A stretch of DNA of 58,702 nt from CAZYMF01 sp964648215 (GTDB lineage Bacteria; Desulfobacterota; Binatia; HRBIN30; JACQVA1): contig CAZYMF010000008.1 in the NCBI GenBank assembly GCA_964648215.1, positions 1 through 58,702 of the forward strand, read 5' to 3'. Below the pieces are notes generated by a model. The model ran no database searches and had not been told where the DNA came from. It saw only the letters and a list, made by a program, of their open reading frames with translations. The translations under genes and the position numbers were made by a program. Positions 7,730 through 16,452 of the stretch are shown in pieces. Numbering within the stretch: the first letter of the stretch is position 1; each line of letters starts with the position of its first letter.

Positions 7730-8944
7730 TCACCGCCCGCCCCGCAGGCGGGCGATCTCGCCCGGTTGATATCCAAGCTCCATGAGTATCTCCTCGGTGT
7801 GCTGGCCCAACAGCGGTGGGCTGCGGCGCACGCTACCGGGGGTGCGTTGCAGATGAATCGGCACACCGGTGACGTCCACCGGACCGAGCGTCGGGTGCTC
7901 GGTGGTGACGATCATGCCGTTGTGACGCACCTGCGGATCCTGCACGACCTCCGGCAGCTCGTTGACCGGCGCCGCCATGGCATCCGCCGCGATCAGACGC
8001 GCCAGCAGCTCGTCGCGGGGGAAGGCCCGGCAGCGCCGGCTGATCTCCTGATCGAGGGCTTCTTCGTGCTTCAGCCGCTGCTCGATGGTCTCGAAGCGCG
8101 GGTCCGCGATCCAGTCAACGTCGAGCGCGGCGCACAGGTTGCGGAAGAACTTCTGCGACGGGCAGGTGATGCACACGCTCTTGCCGTCGGCGCAGGCGTA
8201 GACCCCCGAGGGCGCGAAGTAGGGGCTGCGGTTACCGGCCCGCGGCGAGATCCATCCGTTGAGGAAGTAGCCGCCCAGCCCCGTGCACTGTGCGTGCACC
8301 AGCGCATCGAGCAGCGACACGTCGATGCGCTGACCCTCGCCGCTGCGATTGCGTTCGTGCAGCGCCGCCAGCGTTCCCGAGACGACGAGCAGGGACGTCA
8401 TGACGTCGACCATCGGCACGGTCACGCGAACCGGCGGGCCGTCGGGCTCGCCGGTGAGGGCGAGCAAGCCGGCAAACCCCTGCGCCAGAAAGTCGATCCC
8501 CGGCCGCCCGGCGTACGGTCCGTCGGCGCCGAACGCCGTCACGCCAACCCAGATGACGTCGCGGCGATGCTCCCGTACCTGCTCGTAGCTGAGGCCGAGC
8601 TTCGACAAGACCGCGCCGCGGATGTTGGTGATCATCACATCGGAGGTTGCCGCCAGACGCGCGAAGGCCTCGCGCCCGGCGGGCTGCTCGAGGTTGAGCA
8701 CCACGCCGCGTTTGTTGCGGTTCAAGCCGATGAACGGGCCGCGCTCGCCGTTGCGCTCGGGGCCGAGATGGCGGCAATCGTCGCCGTAGGGCGACTCGAC
8801 CTTGATGACGTCCGCGCCGAGGTCGCCGAGCAGCGTCGCCCCGTACGGCCCCGCCAGCATCGTGGCGACGTCGAGAACGCGGATGCCCTCGAGCGGCCCT
8901 ACAGGATCGCGCCCTGCGCCTTTAGCTCTCCCACCTGTTCCCAT
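7730..8944 (-). CDS. CaiB/BaiF-family class III CoA-transferase (1)
   Basis: This 404-residue class III CoA-transferase moves CoA between carboxylic acids through an aspartyl-anhydride intermediate. Landmarks are LEGIRVLDVATMLAGPYGA at the N-terminus, GADVIKVESP, LNRNKRGVVLNL, the catalytic Asp in PGIDFLAQG, GEGQRIDVSLLDA, and the C-terminal PPLLGQHTEEIL. The start at 8944 overlaps the end of the next CaiB gene by 46 bp; an internal start is possible because the first 17 residues are poorly conserved. Racemases of the AMACR type share this fold, so alpha-methylacyl-CoA racemase activity cannot be excluded. Confidence 0.88.
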   Translation of the reverse strand: MGTGGRAKGAGRDPVGPLEGIRVLDVATMLAGPYGATLLGDLGADVIKVESPYGDDCRHLGPERNGERGPFIGLNRNKRGVVLNLEQPAGREAFARLAATSDVMITNIRGAVLSKLGLSYEQVREHRRDVIWVGVTAFGADGPYAGRPGIDFLAQGFAGLLALTGEPDGPPVRVTVPMVDVMTSLLVVSGTLAALHERNRSGEGQRIDVSLLDALVHAQCTGLGGYFLNGWISPRAGNRSPYFAPSGVYACADGKSVCITCPSQKFFRNLCAALDVDWIADPRFETIEQRLKHEEALDQEISRRCRAFPRDELLARLIAADAMAAPVNELPEVVQDPQVRHNGMIVTTEHPTLGPVDVTGVPIHLQRTPGSVRRSPPLLGQHTEEILMELGYQPGEIARLRGGR

Positions 8945-10110
8945 GTGTATCCCAGCGTCTCGGTTAGAATAAATTCCGTGTGCTGTCCCAGCTCGGGGCC
9001 AAGGCTCCGGACGGAACCCGGCGTCTTGCTGAGGCCGATTGGAAGCCCGCGGACCTTCACCTGGCGTTGCACCTCTTCACAATGAGTCTCGACAAAGTAG
9101 TCATTCTCCCACGCTTGCGGATCTTCCGCCAGATCGGCCAGGTTGTTGATCGGGCCGGCGACGATGCCCAGCGGCCGCCAGCGCGCCATCCACTCCGCGG
9201 CGGTGCGCCGCTTGATGATTCTGTCGAGGCGGGCGACCAGGGCTTTCGCGTTGCGGCGGCGCTTTTCAATGCTGTCGAAGCGCGCCGCGCGCGCCAGACC
9301 GGGATCATCGAGGCTCCCGCACAGCCGCGACCAGCTCTCGTCGGTGTTCGGCGCGCAGAGGAAAATCCACTTGTCCTTCGCCCGATACCGATTCCAGAGC
9401 GGGTTCTCGGCGGCCGTGCGCGGCTGCTGCTTGGCGTACTGGTCGCCGCCCGTCGCCAGGTACGCTTGCAACGTCGGCGCGGTGAGGAAGAGCTGAGCAC
9501 CGTACAGCGACGCGTCGAGCATCTGGCCCTTGCCGGTGCGATTGCGATGGTAGAGGGCGAGCATGATGCCCAGCGCCGACATCAGGCCGCCATACGCGTC
9601 GCCGGAACCCATGCCGAGATAGATCGGCGGCTGTCCCGGCTCGCCGAGGCGCGCCATGATGCCGGTGAGCGCCTGCACCGTCATGTCGAACGAGGGCTTG
9701 CTCACCTGGCCGAAGCGGCCGTACCCCGTGTTGGTGGCGTAGACGAGACGCGGGTTGATGGCGCTGAGCTTCTCGTAACCGAGCTGCCAGCTCTCGAGGA
9801 GCTCGATTCCCATGTTGGAGAGGAAGACGTCGGACTTCTCGACGAGACGGTACATGATCTCGCGGCCGGCCGGCTTCTTCAGGTCGAGGGCCATGCTCTT
9901 CTTGTTGCGATTGATCACCAGGAAGTACTGGTTCCAGTCGCCGACCGGCAGCGCCTTGATGCTGCGCACGCCGCGGCCCTGATCGCCGCCCTGCGGGCGT
10001 TCGACCTTGATCACCTCGGCGCCGAAGTCGGCGAGATGCTGCGCCGCCACCGGCCCCTGAAACCACACGGTGAGATCGATGACTCGTATACCTTCCAATG
10101 CCGCGGCCAT
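8899..10110 (-). CDS. CaiB/BaiF-family class III CoA-transferase (2)
   Basis: This is a 403-residue paralogue of the neighbouring CoA-transferases. The ATG at 10108-10110 has GAGAAGG seven bases upstream and gives the family N-terminus MAAALEGIRVIDLTVWFQGP. FGAEVIKVERP, INRNKKSMALDLKKP, GKGQMLDASLYGAQ and LGPELGQHTEFIL are typical. The catalytic Asp position reads KPSFDMTVQAL. The C-terminus overlaps the start of CaiB-1. Three adjacent members suggest they form heteromers or serve successive acids of one pathway. Confidence 0.88.
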   Translation of the reverse strand: MAAALEGIRVIDLTVWFQGPVAAQHLADFGAEVIKVERPQGGDQGRGVRSIKALPVGDWNQYFLVINRNKKSMALDLKKPAGREIMYRLVEKSDVFLSNMGIELLESWQLGYEKLSAINPRLVYATNTGYGRFGQVSKPSFDMTVQALTGIMARLGEPGQPPIYLGMGSGDAYGGLMSALGIMLALYHRNRTGKGQMLDASLYGAQLFLTAPTLQAYLATGGDQYAKQQPRTAAENPLWNRYRAKDKWIFLCAPNTDESWSRLCGSLDDPGLARAARFDSIEKRRRNAKALVARLDRIIKRRTAAEWMARWRPLGIVAGPINNLADLAEDPQAWENDYFVETHCEEVQRQVKVRGLPIGLSKTPGSVRSLGPELGQHTEFILTETLGYTWEQVGELKAQGAIL

Positions 10111-10136
10111 GTGTCTACCTTCTCCGCGCTGCTCCG

Positions 10137-11333
10137 TTACGCGACGATGCCCTTCTCGGCCAACTCTCCGATGCGGTCTTCCGAATACCCCAGCAGGTCG
10201 TGGAGGATCTCGGCGGAATGCTGGCCCAGGCACGGGGCCGTCCGGTTGAGTCGACCGGGCGTCTCGCTCATGAAGATCGGGAAGCCGAGGGTCTTGATCC
10301 GCCCGACTCCAGGGCGGTCCAGTTCCATGATGTACCGATTGCGGAGCGCCTGCGGGTCGTTGGCGGGGTAGTCGAACTCTTCGATCACGTCGGCGGAGAG
10401 CTGGCGCTCCGTCAGGACGCGCTTCCAGTGGGCGGCCGGCTGCTGCCGGAATGCCTCTTCGAGCACGCGGATCATCTCGAGCCGGTTTTCCCCGCAACGC
10501 TTCTCGTGGCTGTTGAAACGAGGGTCGTTCACGTCCAGGCCCATCATTCCCGCGAAGCCCGGCCACCAGCGTTCGGTGTCCGGCATGGTCAGGCACACCC
10601 AACGACCGTCCTGGGAAGGGTAGAGGACACCGCTCATCGGATTGCCGGCATCCATTCGCGACACGGGGTGCAGAAAGCGCTCTCCTCCCATGGCCAGGAA
10701 AGCCTGCACATCCAGGCTGGCACCGTACATGTTCCCGGCGAACAGCGAGACGTCGACTTCCTGCCCCTCGCCGGTGGCCTGGCGGTGATGCAGCGCGAAG
10801 GAGACGCCGAGGGCGAGCATCACGGCGGTGTACATCTGCCCGGCCCCCGCGTAGACCGGGGGCTGACCGGGTTGCGGCATGATGGGCATCATGCCCGTGC
10901 GCGCCGCGGCCAGCTCATCCAGCGCCGGCAGATCGCGGTCGGGGCCTTTGGGGCCAAAGCCCGATGCCCGCGCGTAGATGATATCCGGCCGCAACCCGCA
11001 GAGGCTGGCATAGTCGAGCGCTTGCCGCTCGATACGGGAACGCGGCCAGTCGGTCACGAAGACGTCTGCCCTGCGGATGAGATCTGCGAGAATCGCGCGC
11101 CCCTCGGCGTCGTCGACATTCAGAGCCAGGCTGAGCTTGTTCCGCTGCGCCAGCTCGGCGTTGTAATCCCACGCGACAGAGGGATCCTGATCAGGCTGTC
11201 GCGCGCGAATCTCCCGAAGGGCCTCGACTTTGACCACGCGGGCGCCGAAGTCGCCCAGGAGGGCGGTCCCGATCGACGACCAGAACTCCGTCGTCAGATC
11301 CAGCACGGTTACGTCTTCCAGGGCCTTGCTCAT
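10137..11333 (-). CDS. CaiB/BaiF-family class III CoA-transferase (3)
   Basis: This 398-residue CoA-transferase begins MSKALEDVTVLDLTTEFWSS. GDFGARVVKVEALRE, RNKLSLALNVDDAEGR, the putative catalytic Asp in LPALDELAAARTG, GEGQEVDVSLFAG and CLGQHSAEILHDLLGY place it in the CaiB family. It is more diverged from the other two than they are from each other. Its stop and the CaiB-2 start are 26 bp apart, and the flavoenzyme upstream ends 12 bp before its start. The run BaiCD-like, CaiB, CaiB, CaiB recalls bile-acid (bai) operons, where BaiF/BaiK carry CoA between bile acids; this parallel is inference. Confidence 0.87.
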   Translation of the reverse strand: MSKALEDVTVLDLTTEFWSSIGTALLGDFGARVVKVEALREIRARQPDQDPSVAWDYNAELAQRNKLSLALNVDDAEGRAILADLIRRADVFVTDWPRSRIERQALDYASLCGLRPDIIYARASGFGPKGPDRDLPALDELAAARTGMMPIMPQPGQPPVYAGAGQMYTAVMLALGVSFALHHRQATGEGQEVDVSLFAGNMYGASLDVQAFLAMGGERFLHPVSRMDAGNPMSGVLYPSQDGRWVCLTMPDTERWWPGFAGMMGLDVNDPRFNSHEKRCGENRLEMIRVLEEAFRQQPAAHWKRVLTERQLSADVIEEFDYPANDPQALRNRYIMELDRPGVGRIKTLGFPIFMSETPGRLNRTAPCLGQHSAEILHDLLGYSEDRIGELAEKGIVA

Positions 11334-11345
11334 AGTCGTGTCGAC

Positions 11346-13334
11346 TCAAATCACCAACCCGATGCTGGCACCATGCCGTGCAGCCTCTGCCATGTGGCGC
11401 GGTAGCCAGGCCGAGCCAGCCAGATAGAGCTGCGGGATGCGACCCTCCTTCTTGAGCGGATCGTACAGCTCGTGTTGCGCCACCGATCCGTACACCAGGA
11501 CCACACTATCGAACCCCTCCTCGCGATAGGTCCTCGCACCGAAAGACGAAACAAACACCAGCGCGTCGGTCTGCACCTCCGCCAGAATCAGGTTCGGATG
11601 GATCTTCACGCCGCATTGCTCCATGCGGCTCAAAACCATGCCGACCGAATAGCGGGCAATCTCGAAGCCCAGATGGACGGACTTGTGAAAGATCTCGACC
11701 TGCTTGCCGCGTTCGGCGAGGAATTCGGCAACACAGGGCGTTTCGTAATAGTCTTCCTGCGATACGACCGCGACCCGGTTTCCGGTTGAAGCCTTCCCCA
11801 GCATCACATCCCAGCCCTGTACCACGTGCGGCAGATCGATGCCGGGAATACCCTTGGGCATGCGCGGGGTCGAACCGGTGGCAATGACCACCGCCTCCGG
11901 CGACAGCGCCTTGATCGCGTCGATAGTCGCATTGGTCTGGAGCCGCACCTCGACTCCCAGGCGCTCCATCTCATTCTCCTCGAAATAGACCTGGTCTTCG
12001 AAGTCATCGCGCCCGGGGGCCTTGGCGGCGATGAGCAGTTGACCCCCCAGGCGCTTGCCCTGCTCGAGCAGGGTCACCTGGTGGCCACGCATGGCCGCCA
12101 CCCGTGCCGCTTCGAGTCCGGCAAGACCACCGCCGACGACGACGACGCGTTTCGGTTTGTCCGCCGGCCGGTACTGTTCCTTCCAACGCAGCTCATTGCC
12201 GATGACCGGATTGATGGAACAGACCGGCGTGTACGGAAAGGTCCTGGGCTCGGACGCCTCGTCGATACAGCGAGTGCAGCTGATGCAGCGCCGGATCTCG
12301 CCCAAACGCCCCTCGCGTGCCTTGTTGGCGAATTCGGGATCGGCGATTCCGGCGCGTACCATGCCGACCAGATTGCAGTACCCGTCCTTGACGAGATCCT
12401 CCGCCACAACGGGGTCATTGATGCGCCCGGAGAACAGGACGGCGATCTTCGGATCCAGGTCGACGCGCGCCGCTTTGCCGAATTCGCGAAACTCGGCATG
12501 ACCATAGTACGACGACGGCACATAGGAAGGCGCACCCCAGCAGTGACCGACATCGATGTCCGCAAAATCGATCAGGCCGGTTTCGCCGATGGCATACAGC
12601 ATCTCGCGCATTTGGAGGTTGTCGTAGCCGCCTTTGCGAAACTCTTGGCCGCTGATGCGTATCCCCAAGGCGAGCGAGCCGCCGATACGTTTGCGGACGC
12701 GCTCCAGCGCTTCCACGACGAAGCGAATGCGCTCCTGGGGACCACCGCCCCAGCGGTCGGTACGCTGATTGGTCGCGGGTGACAAGAAGCTGTAGCACAG
12801 AGTCTCGTGGGCGCAGTGAATTTCGATGCCATCCGCTCCCAGATCCTTGGCCGCCGCCGCCGCGTCGGCGTAGGAATTGAGAAAGAATTCGATCTCCTCG
12901 TCGCCCATCGCGTGGGGCGTGTAATCCTGGGCCCCGACGACGACCACCGGTGACGGAGCCCACACGGCACTGAGGTGGGTCAATTGAGTAATCGCCACGG
13001 CACCGGCCCGATGCACCTCGTCGAAAAATTTCCGCTGGCCCTCGGCGTAGGCCGGATTCTGATAGGCGGCCCAGTGCGAAGCAAACCCCACGGAGAGACC
13101 GATTTCATCCGGTGTCTCCGGTGGAAACGGAGCGTTGAGCAACCAGGTTTCGCTGCCGATCCAGCCGGTGCCGCCCCGCGCCTTGGCAACGTGGTGCGCG
13201 ATGAAGTGCTCGTCGATCAACCCGGGCGCCATCGACGAATTGATGGTATTCGTGGTTTCGCAGATGCGATTTGGCACCCGCATTGGCCCCACCTGCAAGG
13301 GCGAAAAGAGGTGTTCGAATTTCGCTTGACTCAT
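11346..13334 (-). CDS. BaiCD/2,4-dienoyl-CoA reductase-like FMN/FAD/[4Fe-4S] oxidoreductase (1)
   Basis: The 662-residue enzyme has an Old-Yellow-Enzyme TIM barrel (residues ~1-340), a cluster motif and a C-terminal FAD/NAD(P) domain. The ATG at 13334 (MSQAKFEHLFSPLQVG) has AGGAGAAG upstream. Barrel motifs include GADGIEIHCAH and NQRTDRWGGGPQERIRF. The cluster cysteines are C350, C353, C356 and C372; the spacing C-x2-C-x2-C is one residue tighter than usual. VVVVGGGLAGLEAARVAA binds FAD. Relatives reduce C=C bonds conjugated to a carbonyl: dienoyl-CoAs, 3-oxo-delta-4 bile acids (BaiCD/BaiH) and naphthoyl-CoA. A steroid or polycyclic enone is an attractive but unproven substrate. Confidence 0.9.
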   Translation of the reverse strand: MSQAKFEHLFSPLQVGPMRVPNRICETTNTINSSMAPGLIDEHFIAHHVAKARGGTGWIGSETWLLNAPFPPETPDEIGLSVGFASHWAAYQNPAYAEGQRKFFDEVHRAGAVAITQLTHLSAVWAPSPVVVVGAQDYTPHAMGDEEIEFFLNSYADAAAAAKDLGADGIEIHCAHETLCYSFLSPATNQRTDRWGGGPQERIRFVVEALERVRKRIGGSLALGIRISGQEFRKGGYDNLQMREMLYAIGETGLIDFADIDVGHCWGAPSYVPSSYYGHAEFREFGKAARVDLDPKIAVLFSGRINDPVVAEDLVKDGYCNLVGMVRAGIADPEFANKAREGRLGEIRRCISCTRCIDEASEPRTFPYTPVCSINPVIGNELRWKEQYRPADKPKRVVVVGGGLAGLEAARVAAMRGHQVTLLEQGKRLGGQLLIAAKAPGRDDFEDQVYFEENEMERLGVEVRLQTNATIDAIKALSPEAVVIATGSTPRMPKGIPGIDLPHVVQGWDVMLGKASTGNRVAVVSQEDYYETPCVAEFLAERGKQVEIFHKSVHLGFEIARYSVGMVLSRMEQCGVKIHPNLILAEVQTDALVFVSSFGARTYREEGFDSVVLVYGSVAQHELYDPLKKEGRIPQLYLAGSAWLPRHMAEAARHGASIGLVI

Positions 13335-13396
13335 CGTGCGCTCTTCTCCTGATTGTCTTGGCGGAGGATCATCAGGCATTCAAACGCTGCGCCGGC

Positions 13397-13906
13397 TCAC
13401 GCCGGGCCGGTCGGCGAGAGAATTACGATCGGAAAGGGACGAGCGGTTTGCTTCTGGAAATAGTCCCACACCGGGAACAAGGCAGTCAATTTCGGCCACA
13501 AGTTCTTCCGCTCTTCGTCTGTAGCGTCACGGGCAACGGCCGTCATTTTACGGCGGTCGAGCTGCACCCAGCACTTCGGGTTCGCGCTGATGTTGAGATA
13601 CCAGGCGGGATTCTGGTCGTAGCCGGCCAGCGACCCGACGACGACCATGTCTGCGCCGACTTGCAGAAAGACCAACGGCGTCGTGCGCTTCTCGCCCGAC
13701 TTGCGCCCGAGACAGGTCAACAACAGGGTGGGGAGTCCCGATGGCCCCTTCCCGGTTGACCTGCCGTCGGGATTGGCCAGGTAGGCCTCCGTATCGTTCT
13801 TGGCGTCGCCCTTTATGCGCTCCAACGACGAGGTCGCATCCATGAGCCACTTGAAGTCTTCATCGGACATGAAGTCGGGCTTTTTCATGCGTTCGCGATT
13901 CGACAT
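13397..13906 (-). CDS. Deazaflavin (F420)-dependent nitroreductase-family protein
   Basis: This 169-residue split-beta-barrel protein belongs to the Ddn/DUF385 (FDOR-A) family. Diagnostic strings are LLLTCLGRKSGEKRTTPLVF, VVVGSLAGYDQNPAWYLNI and NPKCWVQLDRRKMTAVA. Members use reduced F420 to reduce quinones, enones or nitroaromatics. It lies between two other reductases, an F420-type LLM protein (59 bp upstream) and the BaiCD-like enzyme (62 bp downstream). F420 use by this organism is therefore likely, although no F420 biosynthesis gene is in the window. Confidence 0.87.
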   Translation of the reverse strand: MSNRERMKKPDFMSDEDFKWLMDATSSLERIKGDAKNDTEAYLANPDGRSTGKGPSGLPTLLLTCLGRKSGEKRTTPLVFLQVGADMVVVGSLAGYDQNPAWYLNISANPKCWVQLDRRKMTAVARDATDEERKNLWPKLTALFPVWDYFQKQTARPFPIVILSPTGPA

Positions 13907-13965
13907 GTTCGGCCTCTCGGGTCAGATAGTTGTTGGTTCTTCCGTACGTCGCACGAAGCACCTGC

Positions 13966-14865
13966 TCAACCGCACTTGGCGATCATGTCCTGGGCATAGC
14001 GCTTGATGGCTTCCTGCTTCGCGGCCAGCGGAGGCTGCACCGCCATGGCAGACACACCCAGTTCGGCCTGCATGCCGGGCAGGGTCCACGGCGTGACCTG
14101 CAGATCGGTGACCCCCATATCCTCCAGGCGACGGATGTCGTCCACGGTCTGGGCATCGGGGCAGTGCAGCATGATGTCGAAGAGTTCCTTCTCGCGCCCG
14201 AACTCCCGGCGAAGGGCATTCAACTCGGCCACGATCCCCTTGATCTCCTCCATGGTGTGAATGATGCCGAGCCAGCCGTCGCCGTAGCGGGCCGCGCGCC
14301 GAAGAGCGGGCTTCGTCGTCCCGCCTACGTAGATGGGAATGCGCTTCTTGGGCACCGGCGCCATCGTCAGGCGGTCGAAGTCGTAGTACTTGCCGTGGAA
14401 CTCCACCATGCCGCCTCCCATGAGGAGGCGGATGATTTGAATGGCCTCATTCTGGCGCGCGCCGCGGGTCTTCTTGTCCTGGTTGAGCCACTTGAACTCC
14501 TCGGGCATCCAAGCCAGCCCTACGCCCAGGGCGACGCGGTCGTTGGACATCGCCGCCACCGAGCAGAGACTCTTGGCCTCGAGCAGAGGCTGGCGGACGG
14601 CCAGCCTGAGTACGGAGGGGAGGAACCGGATGCGCTTGGTCACCGTGGCCATGGCGGTGATGGCCACCCACGGGTCCAGGACGGGGAGATCGAGGGGCCA
14701 GAAGCGCTTGCCATCGGGCGTATAGGGGTACGGGGCGGAGGTCACCTCGGGGAAAAAGGGGGCGTCGGCAACCTGAATGCTGTCCCAGCCCCACTCATCG
14801 GCGGTGCGGGCGATATCCAGGAACTCGGCAGGGTCGACCATGAAGAGGTGAAATCCGAACCTCAT
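13966..14865 (-). CDS. LLM-class F420-dependent oxidoreductase
   Basis: This 299-residue luciferase-like monooxygenase-fold protein starts MRFGFHLFMVDPAEF with GGAGA six bases upstream; a longer frame exists but is not family-like. Typical features are TADEWGWDSIQVAD, LDPWVAITAMATVTKRIRF, NDRVALGVGLAWMPEEF and PIYVGGTTKPALRRAARYGDGWLG. The family uses F420 (some members FMN) to oxidise or reduce alcohols, ketones and enones. It is the first intact gene after the palindromic operator at 15072-15089, so it is probably controlled by the TetR-type regulator proposed for this window. Confidence 0.87.
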   Translation of the reverse strand: MRFGFHLFMVDPAEFLDIARTADEWGWDSIQVADAPFFPEVTSAPYPYTPDGKRFWPLDLPVLDPWVAITAMATVTKRIRFLPSVLRLAVRQPLLEAKSLCSVAAMSNDRVALGVGLAWMPEEFKWLNQDKKTRGARQNEAIQIIRLLMGGGMVEFHGKYYDFDRLTMAPVPKKRIPIYVGGTTKPALRRAARYGDGWLGIIHTMEEIKGIVAELNALRREFGREKELFDIMLHCPDAQTVDDIRRLEDMGVTDLQVTPWTLPGMQAELGVSAMAVQPPLAAKQEAIKRYAQDMIAKCG

Positions 14866-14884
14866 GGCTCGTCTCCTTTCTGAG

Positions 14885-15031
14885 CTAGGAGTCCGTCCCC
14901 GACAAGCCATGGGAAATCCAACGCCCACGGGTGGTCGCTGCCTTCCCGATAGCGAATCGGCCCTGCTCGTCGACGACGATCACGTCGGTCATCGTCCCAT
15001 CAGCGTCAGACGCCACTAGGTATCGGCTCAT
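14885..15031 (-). pseudogene. N-terminal remnant of a hydantoinase/acetone-carboxylase-beta (HyuA) family gene
   Basis: An open frame of 48 codons starts MSRYLVASDADGTMTDVIVV and continues DEQGRFAIGKAATT before running into unrelated sequence and a stop. This matches the first ~38 residues of HyuA-N/acetone carboxylase beta-type ATP-binding proteins (usual motif DxGGTxTDxxxxD). The proteins are normally about 700 residues long, so this is a truncated relic. It lies between the operator palindrome and the LLM gene. It could be translated as a short leader peptide, but nothing supports a function. Confidence 0.6.
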
Positions 15032-15071
15032 CGTGCATTCCGTTTGCCCCTTCTTGCATATCACGAGCAAT

Positions 15072-15089
15072 CGAACAAACGTTTGTTCG
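15072..15089. promoter_or_regulatory. 18-bp perfect palindrome, putative TetR-family operator (site A)
   Basis: CGAACAAACGTTTGTTCG is fully self-complementary. The 14-bp core AACAAACGTTTGTT is repeated exactly at 17651-17664, with degenerate copies at 50341-50354 and 54571-54586. It lies in the 196 bp between the CoxG stop and the LLM-oxidoreductase gene, and so upstream of the long minus-strand catabolic operon. Length and symmetry suit a TetR-family dimer. Confidence 0.75.
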
Positions 15090-15124
15090 GGTGTCCTGTG
15101 CCCAGCGCCGCAGGCGGGCCGATC

Positions 15125-15739
15125 CTACCTCTGGATGTCCCCGCCCCCGGCCAAGCGGCGGAAGAAGCGGAGGACGCTGAGCCACAGCGTGCGGAAGAGC
15201 AGCGGTAGGGCACGGATCGCTTGCGGCTCGCCGGCGGGCGCCGGCGCCGCCGATTGTGGGATGCCGTCCACCCCCGTTGCAGCTCCGGGAGCTTCCAGGC
15301 GCTGCTTGACGCTGGCAGCGAACTGCTGGAACAGCTGTTGCGCCACGCCTTGGATCATTCCCCGTCCGACCTGCATCAGGCGGCCGGTGAGGTCGATACT
15401 GGCCTCCGTCACCACCTCCGTCTGTGCCGCGGACAGCGCCCGCAACCGGCTCGACATCGTGCCCTTGGCCATGCCGCCCCCGGTCTCGCGTCCTTCGGCC
15501 ACCATCTCCATGACGTACCCCTGGTGGTCGACGCGAGTGAGCTGCACCCTCCCCTTGTAGCTCGCCGTGATCGCGCCCAGCTTGACCCGGACGTTGCCCA
15601 GGAACGTGTGATCATCGACCACCTGATCCAAGGCCGCCCCCGGCATACAGACCACGACTTGCCGCGGGTCCATCACGAATTGCCAGACGGTGTCGATGGG
15701 GGCCTGGACCTGGAAGGTCTCGCGGATCTCGATTGCCAC
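15125..15739 (-). CDS. CoxG-like SRPBCC protein
   Basis: This 204-residue protein starts at GTG (15737-15739) behind AGGAGG, and overlaps the preceding stop by one base (TAGTG). The sequence IEIRETFQVQAPIDTVWQFV, CMPGAALDQ and the GTVRVKLG-like strand NVRVKLGAITASYKG define the carbon-monoxide dehydrogenase subunit G (CoxG) group of START/SRPBCC proteins. CoxG is a membrane-recruitment or maturation factor for Mo-hydroxylases. A Pro/Ala-rich linker leads to a hydrophobic, basic tail (LPLLFRTLWLSVLRFFRRL) that could anchor it to the membrane. Clustering with MocA and XdhC supports service to the Mo-hydroxylase at 2506-6355. Confidence 0.9.
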   Translation of the reverse strand: MAIEIRETFQVQAPIDTVWQFVMDPRQVVVCMPGAALDQVVDDHTFLGNVRVKLGAITASYKGRVQLTRVDHQGYVMEMVAEGRETGGGMAKGTMSSRLRALSAAQTEVVTEASIDLTGRLMQVGRGMIQGVAQQLFQQFAASVKQRLEAPGAATGVDGIPQSAAPAPAGEPQAIRALPLLFRTLWLSVLRFFRRLAGGGDIQR

Positions 15740-16452
15740 TACGTTCCTCCTCGACTCTTATCGGCCCACGCCGCGGTCACCGCCAGCGCCGCCCCGGGCG
15801 GGCCGAACCGGTAGTCCTCCCAGGTGTCGATGTCGCGCGGGGCTGTCCCCTGGACCAGGACCTCACACAGCCACTCGGGGTGCGCCGTGAGCAGCTCGCG
15901 CGCTCCGTGGTCTCCTTGCAGCTTGTCAATGTCGGGCCATATGCGACGCGCCAGGAACACCGGATGCCCGGGCACCCGGTGGCCGCCCACCCCAGCGTAA
16001 ACGGGACGTGCCACATAGGCCGCGGACTCGGCAAATGCCGTCGCCACGAGGTCGATGAGCTGGGCGGTCACTCCGGGTTGATCCCCCAGGAGCACGGCGG
16101 CGGCCCCGGCGTGAGGGCTGGCGGCGCGCAAACCTGCCTGCAGCGACGTGCTCTGACCTTGGGCGTAGGCGGCATTCACCACGATGCGAACGGCGGCCGG
16201 GAGGTCGATCGCCGTTGCGATCTCGGCGGCGCGGTGACCGAGGACGAGGATGATCTCATCGAGGCAGGACGCAGCGGCCGTGTCCACCACGTGCTGCAAC
16301 AACGGGCGATTCTCCAGTGGCAGCAGCTGCTTTGCGCGGCCCATCCGCGTCGAGCTGCCGGCCGCCAGGATGATGCCCGAAAAGAAGGGGGGACGCTTGG
16401 CTCTAGCTGGTTTCAAGGGCGGCTGCCTTGGGGTCGGTAAGCGGTCTGCCAT
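15739..16452 (-). CDS. MocA/MobA-like molybdenum cofactor nucleotidyltransferase
   Basis: This 237-residue protein starts MADRLPTPRQ; the longer open frame is antisense-type filler within the XdhC gene. SGIILAAGSSTRMGRAKQLL is the signature nucleotide-binding loop of MobA/MocA. VVNAAYAQGQSTSLQAGL and VLLGDQPGVTAQLID (metal-binding Asp) follow. MocA forms molybdopterin cytosine dinucleotide, the cofactor of xanthine-dehydrogenase-family enzymes. The gene overlaps the end of xdhC by 50 bp and shares one base with the coxG start, so expression is tightly coupled. Confidence 0.92.
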   Translation of the reverse strand: MADRLPTPRQPPLKPARAKRPPFFSGIILAAGSSTRMGRAKQLLPLENRPLLQHVVDTAAASCLDEIILVLGHRAAEIATAIDLPAAVRIVVNAAYAQGQSTSLQAGLRAASPHAGAAAVLLGDQPGVTAQLIDLVATAFAESAAYVARPVYAGVGGHRVPGHPVFLARRIWPDIDKLQGDHGARELLTAHPEWLCEVLVQGTAPRDIDTWEDYRFGPPGAALAVTAAWADKSRGGT

